Shown here: piece after piece, positions 1 through 5,224 of the stretch | Position numbering within the stretch: position 1 is the first letter of the stretch | How the letters are laid out: the number at the start of each line of letters is the position of its first letter | Assembly: GCA_045543215.1 (NCBI GenBank) | Contig: JAZQMD010000017.1 | Coordinates: 1 to 16,948, forward strand | Origin: DXYV01 sp045543215 | Lineage (GTDB): Bacteria; Bacillota; Clostridia; Oscillospirales; Oscillospiraceae | Reading direction: 5' to 3' | DNA length: 16,948 nucleotides | Notes under the pieces: generated by a model | What the model saw: the letters and a program-made list of their open reading frames with translations, nothing else | Told to the model about the DNA's origin: nothing | The model's database searches: none | Made by a program: the position numbers and the translations under genes

Positions 1-1107
1 TGAGCTGTACAGGTCGTCCACCCACTCCTTGCCCAGATGGTATAGGCCAGGCTGTGGCTTCAGCGCTTTCCACAGGTTTGTCTCCGAACAGACCGACTCA
101 GGCAGTTGCTGCAGACGGTTGCCTACCACGCTGCTTTGCACCGTGCCGTTGATATAGGTACTGTTTTTCAGAATCGCGGATACAAACGTGTTTGTAATCG
201 CATCCATTCCACCAACGATAGGATGTATGCCATCGGAGGAGAGATAATTATGATAAGAAGGGCTTCCAGTAACAACACCACTGTCTTTATACAAATCCAC
301 TACAATCGCACCATAGTGATTAGCTACGGTATGAACAATTTCATTGAAAGTTTCCTTATCCTTCTTCATTTCATCGAAGGTAACCTTATCAGAAATATAC
401 TTGTTTGGCAGTAACGTAAAACAATAAATTTCCGCTTTGGGATAGCGCTTTGTCATCTTATCCATCATAATTGCATAGGCCTCGGCAGTAGTGGTCGGAG
501 TTTTGTACGTACTGCCATTAATGGTAAGCGCATTAAAATTAATGTTCTTAGCATTACCCAAGGTTTCAGGAAAAAGACCAAAATCGTTTGTGCCGATATA
601 AACCGCAATAATGTCAGGCTCCAAGCCGCTATAGCTTCCAACATTGTCATGAAGCTGAACACAGCGATTAATATAAGCACCAACAGACCCATTATTTTCT
701 TTCAGGACACACGTTCCACCCCAGGAGTTATTTACCAGTAATTTCATGCCTAAGGAATTTATCGCCTGTTGCCACCAGGTATCGTTAAGTTTTACATTCC
801 ACCTGCTGCTAGTACCATTATAATATACAACGCCATTGCGAATCGTGGAGTTAGTATAATCGGCAGCTTTTCCATTTGAATAATTTGTAAAGGTAGAAAT
901 GCTATCTCCCAGAATAGAAATATTCTTACCCTTTAGTGCAGCTGCGCCTTCCTCCAGAGTGGCCGTACCCCTGACTGTGCCCAGGGTTCCCCCAGCCATA
1001 CTCTTGGTAGACACCGTAGCCAACGTTGCTCTAGGCAACAGCGAGAGTGTCATAACGCTGGCTAATAATATCGACATTATTTTGGAAGGTACGTTACGCT
1101 TCCTCAT
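1..1107 (-). CDS. secreted SGNH/GDSL-type hydrolase, C-terminus off the left edge
   Basis: The minus-strand frame is open from an ATG at 1107 to the first base, giving at least 369 residues with no stop. Residues 1-30 look like a signal peptide: RKR, a hydrophobic stretch (IMSILLASVMTLSLL), then a likely cut near TLA/TV. The SGNH hydrolase blocks follow in order: ILGDSIS with the nucleophile Ser69, an NNSWGG stretch near residue 126 that can serve the Gly block, YIGTND at 170-175, and SSDGIHP with Asp292 and His295 of the catalytic pair. It is therefore probably an exported esterase or lipase-like enzyme acting on a cell-surface or dietary ester; the substrate cannot be read from sequence. 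The hydrolase domain ends near residue 315, so the remainder past the edge may be a wall-binding or other domain. The ribosome site is GGGAGGA about 8 bases before the ATG. Confidence 0.85.
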   Translation of the reverse strand, partial: MRKRNVPSKIMSILLASVMTLSLLPRATLATVSTKSMAGGTLGTVRGTATLEEGAAALKGKNISILGDSISTFTNYSNGKAADYTNSTIRNGVVYYNGTSSRWNVKLNDTWWQQAINSLGMKLLVNNSWGGTCVLKENNGSVGAYINRCVQLHDNVGSYSGLEPDIIAVYIGTNDFGLFPETLGNAKNINFNALTINGSTYKTPTTTAEAYAIMMDKMTKRYPKAEIYCFTLLPNKYISDKVTFDEMKKDKETFNEIVHTVANHYGAIVVDLYKDSGVVTGSPSYHNYLSSDGIHPIVGGMDAITNTFVSAILKNSTYINGTVQSSVVGNRLQQLPESVCSETNLWKALKPQPGLYHLGKEWVDDLYSS

Positions 1108-1143
1108 TTAAAATTCCTCCCGTGTTCATTAAATTAAAATGAT

Positions 1144-1155
1144 ATGAAATTTCAT
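1144..1155. promoter_or_regulatory. 12-bp perfect palindrome just after the hydrolase promoter
   Basis: ATGAAATTTCAT is fully self-complementary and lies just past the expected transcription start of the SGNH hydrolase gene, between its -10 box and ribosome site. That is a usual operator position. No regulator is known from this window; chance is possible in such AT-rich DNA. Confidence 0.35.
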
Positions 1156-1165
1156 TATGTTGCTT

Positions 1166-1194
1166 ATTATATAAAATTATATTGCTAAAATCAA
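1166..1194 (-). promoter_or_regulatory. sigma-A type promoter of the SGNH hydrolase gene
   Basis: Read on the minus strand, a -35 box TTGATT (1189-1194) is followed by a 17-base spacer and a perfect -10 box TATAAT (1166-1171). Transcription should begin near 1159, about 50 bases before the start codon. Confidence 0.75.
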
Positions 1195-1533
1195 GAAAAA
1201 AAATAACAAATTTCCACAAAAAGCAGAAAAAAATTGATAATATGGAAAACAATGGTATTAATTAGTACAATACTACAAAACATTAACCAATAAATTAAAT
1301 CTTATTTTTAGCATCTGGTCAACTGTCTCAACAATGTCCTTCAGCTTATAAACGTGCTTATTTATTATAAACTATTATAAATCAATTCATTATCTCTACC
1401 TCTGGAATTCAATTTTCTCTAGCACTAAGATGCTTGCCTGGATAATCTGTTTAAGTTGCTACCCAAACCCATAAACAGGCGCAGAGTATTATATTGATAA
1501 AGAAGTTTCCCTCAATAATATATAAAAAAGTTA
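1195..1533. other. AT-rich intergenic spacer with no recognised gene
   Basis: This stretch lies between the promoter of the hydrolase gene and the terminator of the MFS gene. It is rich in A and T runs, has no ORF with a credible ribosome site and codon pattern, and I see no tRNA, riboswitch or repeat array in it. A plus-strand reading frame from 1494 runs antisense into the MFS gene and is judged a shadow. Confidence 0.6.
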
Positions 1534-1580
1534 TAAAAAGAGGATTTTTTCAGCAATCTCCTGAAAAAATCCTCTTTTTA
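1534..1580. terminator. 20-bp perfect hairpin terminator, possibly bidirectional
   Basis: The arms 1534-1553 and 1561-1580 are perfectly complementary over 20 bases around a 7-base loop. The stem ends are A/T runs, so RNA from either strand gets a U-tract. It lies 25 bases past the stop of the minus-strand MFS gene and is its likely Rho-independent terminator. No plus-strand gene ends here. Confidence 0.85.
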
Positions 1581-1604
1581 GTTATTTTTGATTGTGTCTG
1601 TTTC

Positions 1605-2843
1605 TCAATCCACCAAACCAGCAGACTTAAGCTTCTGATAGCCAGGCTTTTTAGAAATCAAAGACATAATTGCCCCAATGACACAGGTAGCGCCGATAAT
1701 TATGAAGGCTACGGTGTAGCTCCCTGTGGCGGCTACGGAGCGAACCGCAATCTGGGGGCCAATAATTCCACCAATGCCGTATGCCAAGAAGATAAAAGCG
1801 TAGTTAGTACTGGAATGTTTTACACCAAAGTAATCCAATACAATAGAAGGATATGCTCCCATCATTGCACCAAAGCATACCGCAAGGCCACCGATCCCCA
1901 GAGCAATGGCTACAAAGTTAGTCATCATCTGAAGTCCCAGTAGCAAAACCGCATTAATAACATAAATGATAGTTACGACACGTTGCGCTCCAATTTTATC
2001 GGATGCTGCGCCACTTAAGAAACGTCCAATTGTATTGGCAATCGATAATACGCTGACAATAGCTCCTGCCTGAGCCACGGTAAGGCCTGCAATTTCTTGA
2101 CTAATAGGAGAAGCATGCCCAATAACCATAAGACCAGACATATTTGCAAATAAATACATGATTAAAAGGAACCAATACTGCTTCGTCTTCAGCATTTCTC
2201 CTGACGTGTAGTCCTTGCCGCCACCGGTTCCCTGTGTAACTGCAGGTGGTGTCCATCCTTTAGGCAGATATCCATCCGGTGCAGCCTTCATGAGCGGTGC
2301 GCCAATCAGCATACCAACAATGGTAATGGCTCCCTGAACCAGGAAAGTATTGTTGGGGCCCAAACTGGTAATCAAGGATGTACAAATTGGTGCAAAGATA
2401 ATGGAGCCAAGTCCAAAGCCTGCTACTGCCAGACCAGAAATTAAGCCCTTTTTATCTGGAAACCATTTTACACAAGTGGCAATCGGTACACCATAAATAA
2501 AACCTACTCCAATGCCCCCAAGAATACCAAAGCCTAAGTACAATAGGGGAAGTGATACCGTAAGACCACTGATTACCAATCCTAGCGTTAAACTGATAGC
2601 GCCAATCAGGGCCACCCTGGTAGGCCCCATTTTAGGTAATAGCTTACCTGCAGGAATCATGGTAATGGGAATCAATAAAGTTGCGATAGACATGGTCAGA
2701 GATACGCTTCCTCGATCCCATCCATTTGCTTCCATAATTGGATTCACATAAATACTCCAGCTGTAGAGCATTCCGGCACAAAACTGGCAGATAATTCCCC
2801 CCAGTACTACGCGCCACCGCTCCATACTACTTATTTCCCCCAT
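1605..2843 (-). CDS. MFS transporter of the oxalate/formate antiporter (OFA) family
   Basis: A 412-residue membrane protein with about twelve hydrophobic segments, the usual size of a Major Facilitator Superfamily carrier. The N-terminus (CAGMLYSWSIYVNPI, then a WDRGSVSLTMSIATL stretch) and the region GIGVGFIYGVPIATCVKWFPDKKGL (given here only as a description of residues about 110-135) are typical of OFA-family proteins, which include the oxalate:formate exchanger OxlT. A central hydrophilic loop (around 195-215) precedes a second half with the KIGAQRV-type MFS loop. Family members carry various small carboxylates, so oxalate is not assured. The gene stands alone, with its own promoter and terminator. 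The ATG at 2843 has AGGCAGGTG upstream; a second ATG at codon 7, preceded by GGGGGA, is a possible alternative start. Confidence 0.85.
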   Translation of the reverse strand: MGEISSMERWRVVLGGIICQFCAGMLYSWSIYVNPIMEANGWDRGSVSLTMSIATLLIPITMIPAGKLLPKMGPTRVALIGAISLTLGLVISGLTVSLPLLYLGFGILGGIGVGFIYGVPIATCVKWFPDKKGLISGLAVAGFGLGSIIFAPICTSLITSLGPNNTFLVQGAITIVGMLIGAPLMKAAPDGYLPKGWTPPAVTQGTGGGKDYTSGEMLKTKQYWFLLIMYLFANMSGLMVIGHASPISQEIAGLTVAQAGAIVSVLSIANTIGRFLSGAASDKIGAQRVVTIIYVINAVLLLGLQMMTNFVAIALGIGGLAVCFGAMMGAYPSIVLDYFGVKHSSTNYAFIFLAYGIGGIIGPQIAVRSVAATGSYTVAFIIIGATCVIGAIMSLISKKPGYQKLKSAGLVD

Positions 2844-2899
2844 ATAAAAACACCTGCCTTTTCTTTTAGTTTAATTTACTTTAATGAGGCGACTTTTTT

Positions 2900-2928
2900 A
2901 TTATAACACAAAAAACCTTTCAGGACAA
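2900..2928 (-). promoter_or_regulatory. promoter of the OFA-family transporter gene
   Basis: On the minus strand, -35 TTGTCC (2923-2928), a 17-base spacer, and a perfect extended -10, TGT-TATAAT (hexamer at 2900-2905). It leaves a leader of about 50 bases before the ATG at 2843. Confidence 0.65.
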
Positions 2929-3002
2929 CCAAATAAAACAAAAAATATATAGAACTGGAAAAGTCCAGTCCAAATGCGGAAATAGTTGGTTTGATAATGA
3001 TC

Positions 3003-3055
3003 AAAAAATAAATAATCCAAACTTATCTCCAATCGGAAATAGGTTCGGATTATTT
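3003..3055 (-). terminator. terminator of tRNA-Leu(GAG)
   Basis: Arms 3039-3055 and 3010-3026 pair over 17 positions with one G-U pair and one mismatch, and are followed on the minus strand by a T-rich tail (3003-3009). It begins 6 bases past the tRNA 3' end. Confidence 0.7.
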
Positions 3056-3060
3056 TAATT

Positions 3061-3146
3061 TGGTGCGGGTGACGGGACTCGAACCCGTACGGCCATGGGC
3101 CACTAGCACCTCAAGCTAGCCAGTCTACCAGTTCCAGCACACCCGC
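3061..3146 (-). tRNA. tRNA-Leu, anticodon GAG
   Basis: Read on the minus strand, the acceptor arms GCGGGTG and CACCCGC pair perfectly, followed by discriminator A and an encoded CCA. The anticodon arm is CTAGC-TTGAGGT-GCTAG, giving anticodon GAG (reads CUU/CUC, Leu). The long class II variable arm (around TGGCCCATGGCCGTA) and the T arm ACGGG-TTCGAGT-CCCGT are as expected for tRNA-Leu. Length is 86 nt. It has its own promoter and terminator. Confidence 0.95.
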
Positions 3147-3174
3147 ATAAAGCATATTTGCATAAAGCATATTT
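3145..3174. repeat. perfect 15-bp tandem duplication at the 5' end of tRNA-Leu(GAG)
   Basis: GCATAAAGCATATTT occurs twice back to back at 3145-3159 and 3160-3174. The first copy includes the first two bases of the tRNA gene (minus strand), so the second copy sits in the tRNA leader between promoter and mature 5' end. Confidence 0.9.
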
Positions 3175-3190
3175 TTTGTGTACTTAACAC

Positions 3191-3219
3191 AGTATAATAA
3201 TCTTAATGCGATTTGTCAA
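3191..3219 (-). promoter_or_regulatory. strong promoter of tRNA-Leu(GAG)
   Basis: On the minus strand: perfect -35 TTGACA (3214-3219), 17-base spacer, -10 TATACT (3191-3196). The boxes lie about 45 bases before the mature tRNA 5' end. Confidence 0.85.
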
Positions 3220-3348
3220 GAGAGAGAACTGGTTCTTTATTGAAATAAAAGTTAATCGCTATAATATATTCGAAAATAACGCTTAACTCTGCATTTTGCT
3301 CAATCTGACTTTAAAGCCGGGATCTTAATTATATTTTTATTTTAGGTA

Positions 3349-3377
3349 TTGACACTTCTTAATTAATATGATAACAT
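3349..3377 (+). promoter_or_regulatory. promoter of tRNA-Leu(CAG)
   Basis: A perfect -35 TTGACA (3349-3354) is followed after 17 bases by TAACAT (3372-3377); GATAAC at 3370 is an alternative weaker -10. The mature tRNA begins at 3413. Confidence 0.65.
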
Positions 3378-3412
3378 GACCGTTAATAAGCTTTACTTTT
3401 TAGGCCCTAATT

Positions 3413-3499
3413 GCGCGAGTGGTGGAATTGGTAGACTCGCTGGCTTCAGGTGCCAGTGCTCGCAAGGGCGTGCGGGTTCGACTCCCGCCTCGCGCACCA
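3413..3499 (+). tRNA. tRNA-Leu, anticodon CAG
   Basis: Acceptor arms GCGCGAG and CTCGCGC pair fully, followed by A and an encoded CCA. The anticodon arm CTGGC-TTCAGGT-GCCAG gives anticodon CAG (reads CUG, Leu). A long class II variable arm (around TGCTCGCAAGGGCGT) and the T arm GCGGG-TTCGACT-CCCGC complete the 87-nt cloverleaf. It faces away from tRNA-Leu(GAG). Confidence 0.96.
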
Positions 3500-3572
3500 A
3501 ATAGCGCAAATTTGAACACTACGGCATTCTTTTATGAAGGGGCTGTTTGTAGTTCTCACATTTGCCGAAAAT

Positions 3573-3616
3573 AGAAAAGCGTAGTAGTCTTTTGTATGAC
3601 TACTACGCTTTTCTTT
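3573..3616 (+). terminator. terminator after tRNA-Leu(CAG)
   Basis: Arms 3573-3589 and 3598-3614 are perfectly complementary over 17 bases around an 8-base loop, and the 3' arm ends in a T-rich run. It lies about 75 bases past the tRNA and would stop its transcript. Confidence 0.75.
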
Positions 3617-3620
3617 ATTT

Positions 3621-3720
3621 GTCCAGCATTTCACCTAACCATACTCCTCGCTCTAACGCATTTCGTTATTTTCTCACGAAGTCCAGCGGGATTCTAAAAT
3701 TGAGGTTAGAATCTAACGCA
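3621..3720 (+). promoter_or_regulatory. 60-bp-period partial repeat and TTAGA/TCTAA palindrome before a small HTH-like ORF
   Basis: GTCCAGC occurs at 3621 and 3681 and TCTAACGCA at 3652 and 3712, both pairs exactly 60 bases apart, while the sequence between has diverged. Within the second unit, GATTCTAA (3690-3697) pairs with TTAGAATC (3706-3713), and TTAGAATCTAA (3706-3716) is itself a palindrome around one base. This array abuts the ribosome site AAGGAG (3721-3726) of the ORF at 3734. It may be an operator region for the HTH-like product, or the remains of an old 60-bp duplication. Confidence 0.35.
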
Positions 3721-3733
3721 AAGGAGCATGGCT

Positions 3734-4027
3734 ATGATTAGGATTTTACTGTCCACCCGGCCTGGTGAGCAGAGCTGGACGCAAGCGGATCTCACTAGAG
3801 CAACAGGAATTTGCCCGTCCACGACCGTCGAGTACATGCTTGTTAAATTAACAGGCGTGAAAGGGAAAATCCACAACATAGTATTTACTGCCACAAGAAG
3901 GCCGGATATTTTGCTGGCAGATGTTCTAACCCATACAGTTCAAATACCTGTTGACGAGGATAAATACCTGTTGTACGATGAAGAGGTAGATGCCAATGGC
4001 CTTACATGGGGAGAGTTACTTGAATAG
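3734..4027 (+). CDS. small HTH-like protein, probably a decayed fragment
   Basis: A 97-residue ORF beginning MIRILLSTRPGE. The start is placed at 3734 because AAGGAG (3721-3726) is correctly spaced for it, while the ATG at 3728 is only 1 base past that site. Residues about 12-30 (SWTQADLTRATGICPSTTV) resemble the first helices of an XRE/Cro-type DNA-binding domain: Trp-Thr-Gln-Ala-Asp-Leu...Ala-Thr-Gly...Pro-Ser-Thr. The helices that normally complete the fold are not recognisable, and the remaining part, ending ANGLTWGELLE, matches no family I know. After the TAG the same frame continues open (NNNHSPSEKGLLERLLDAV) for 31 more codons, suggesting that the present stop and junction arose by decay. 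It may be an intact small regulator, but I favour a remnant. Confidence 0.45.
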   Translation: MIRILLSTRPGEQSWTQADLTRATGICPSTTVEYMLVKLTGVKGKIHNIVFTATRRPDILLADVLTHTVQIPVDEDKYLLYDEEVDANGLTWGELLE

Positions 4028-4088
4028 TATAACAATAATCATTCGCCTTCTGAAAAAGGATTGTTGGAGAGATTATTGGATGCAGTAA

Positions 4089-4347
4089 AAAATTGCGGAT
4101 CGCCTATTAGTACAGTTTTTTAACTATTATTTGGATGCTGTTGAAGAATTTGGCGATAATATTTCTGCGCCCGATCACCTCTACAGCAAAATACGCAAGC
4201 ATGGTTTCCGCACAAAGAGAAATGACGCTTGCTGGGTATGAAGTCTATAGGTTCGGCGGTAGTAAATTTTAGAACAAATAGCAAGTCAAAGCGATGATAA
4301 GGCAATTTTTCCCAGATCTATTTGGTAAGCACGGGGTTAGATTATAA
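4089..4347 (+). pseudogene. remnant of a gene ending in a YEVYRFGG-type domain, one frameshift and two internal stops
   Basis: From 4089 one frame reads IADRLLVQFFNYYLDAVEEF GDNISAP (split here for length) and runs to a TGA at 4239. From about 4160 the coding sense moves to another frame, which reads KYASMVSAQREMTLAGYEV then YRFGGSKF, a TAG at 4270, NK, a TAG at 4279, and then QVKAMIRQFFPDLFGKHGV RL before a TAA at 4345. The two frames together give a continuous protein-like sequence, so one frameshift and two nonsense mutations explain it. GYEVYRFGG followed by a hydrophobic FFxDLFxKHG tail resembles the C-terminus of some uncharacterised, nuclease-like proteins in Firmicutes and Actinobacteria, as I recall them; this assignment is tentative. 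The 5' end may reach back to the HTH-like ORF before it. Confidence 0.6.
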
Positions 4348-4639
4348 ATTGTTATCCCGTAGAAACCTTTTAATTATTCTTGTACCTTTTAACGATTTGC
4401 ACACTTTTTAACGATAAGTCGGAGGCGTGTGTATTTCGTATCAAAGTAGGTCACTTCTTTCATGCGGAGCGTCGTTATAGAATCCAAATATCCTAAAAGG
4501 ACGCTCCGTTTTTTATTGCCTGAAACGAAGGCGCTGCCTTTATTCTTAACTATGAACGGATTCCTCGTACAGAGAAGCATCTTCCGTCTTGGATTAATAA
4601 AAATTTATAACGGCAGCCTCCTTCTCTCATCTTTCACCC
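4348..4639. other. gene-free stretch with a short direct repeat and an orphan hairpin
   Basis: No credible gene is seen between the pseudogene stop and the kinase promoter. TTTTAACGAT occurs at 4387-4396 and 4406-4415, 19 bases apart. A hairpin with a T-run lies at 4465-4514 (listed apart). Short ORFs on both strands here lack ribosome sites and recognisable sequence. The stretch is best read as degraded DNA. Confidence 0.5.
4465..4514 (+). terminator. orphan terminator-like hairpin
   Basis: CGGAGCGTC (4465-4473) pairs with GACGCTCCG (4500-4508) and is followed by six T. The 26-base loop is long for a terminator. It may be left from the decayed gene before it, and would also insulate the kinase operon. 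Confidence 0.45.
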
Positions 4640-4668
4640 TTGCTTCCCATAAGAAATTCTTATATAAT
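4640..4668 (+). promoter_or_regulatory. promoter of the kinase-helicase-phosphoesterase unit
   Basis: A perfect -10 TATAAT (4663-4668) lies 17 bases after a weak -35 TTGCTT (4640-4645). Transcription would start near 4675, about 28 bases before the GTG start of the kinase gene. Confidence 0.6.
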
Positions 4669-4702
4669 GAGGTGTTAAAATATACGTGGCGAGGGAAATA
4701 CT

Positions 4703-5221
4703 GTGGATAATATCATTCTCATCGGCATGCCGGGCTCAGGCAAGAGCAGCATCGGCGTTATACTGGCCAAGGTGCTGGGCTACAGTTTTCTTGACACTGA
4801 TCTGCTCATTCAAGCGCGAGAGGGAGCGCTTCTTCAGGAGCTGCTGGACCGCCGGGGAGTAGAAGCCTTTTTGCATATAGAAGCAGAGGTTCTTCACTCC
4901 ATTCAATGCTGCCGTACGGTAGTTGCTCCAGGAGGCTCCTGTGTGTGCCTGGAAGAGGCCATGGAACATCTACGTCGGCTGGGAACGGTAGTCTACCTTC
5001 ATCTGTCCCTGCCCGAGGTGGCTTCCCGTATCCACAATCTGGATACCCGAGGTATTGCCCTATTACCAGGACAGACCATCGCCGACGTATATGAGTACCG
5101 GGTCCCCCTTTATAAGCGGTACGCGCATCTTACCGTCCGGGCCGACGGCCAGACCCTGGCGGAAACCGTGGAATCGGTCAAAAAAGCTCTGGCCGCATAT
5201 CAATCGAAGGGCTGTAACTAA
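4703..5221 (+). CDS. aroK: shikimate-kinase-like P-loop kinase
   Basis: A 172-residue protein, the usual size of AroK, which phosphorylates shikimate at O3 in the chorismate pathway. The Walker A loop GMPGSGKSS is at 8-16, the DTD motif with substrate Asp33 at 31-33, PGGS at 76-79, a lid TRGIALL at 115-121, and YRVPLY at 132-137 in place of the C-terminal Arg-containing NPLY motif. The shikimate-contacting Arg (Arg58 in E. coli AroK, in GFRDREE) is replaced: the sequence here is AFLHIEAE, with Leu57 in that position. The conserved TGGG is PGGS and the lid RPLL is RGIALL. The fold and ATP site look sound, but the substrate is less sure than the usual annotation implies. Start is GTG 4703, with GAGGG about 7 bases upstream. 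It is followed after 3 bases by the helicase gene, so translation is probably coupled. Confidence 0.75.
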   Translation: MDNIILIGMPGSGKSSIGVILAKVLGYSFLDTDLLIQAREGALLQELLDRRGVEAFLHIEAEVLHSIQCCRTVVAPGGSCVCLEEAMEHLRRLGTVVYLHLSLPEVASRIHNLDTRGIALLPGQTIADVYEYRVPLYKRYAHLTVRADGQTLAETVESVKKALAAYQSKGCN

Positions 5222-5224
5222 ATT

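Noticed and set aside
1494..1943. Plus-strand ORF of 149 codons
   Set aside because: It runs through the terminator hairpin and antisense across the end of the well-supported OFA transporter gene, has no ribosome site and no recognisable family sequence.
3477..3499. tRNA-Leu(CAG) 3' end as an attachment site of an integrated element
   Set aside because: I looked for a second copy of the tRNA 3' end downstream in the window and found none, and there is no integrase gene; the debris nearby alone does not prove an element.
3521..4702. CRISPR array or insertion sequence in the repeat-bearing intergenic DNA
   Set aside because: Repeats are only pairs of short words, with no regular repeat-spacer units, transposase or terminal inverted repeats.
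4462..4710. Plus-strand ORF of 82 codons before the kinase gene
   Set aside because: It begins inside the orphan hairpin, spans the kinase promoter and overlaps the kinase start; no ribosome site and no coding-like sequence.
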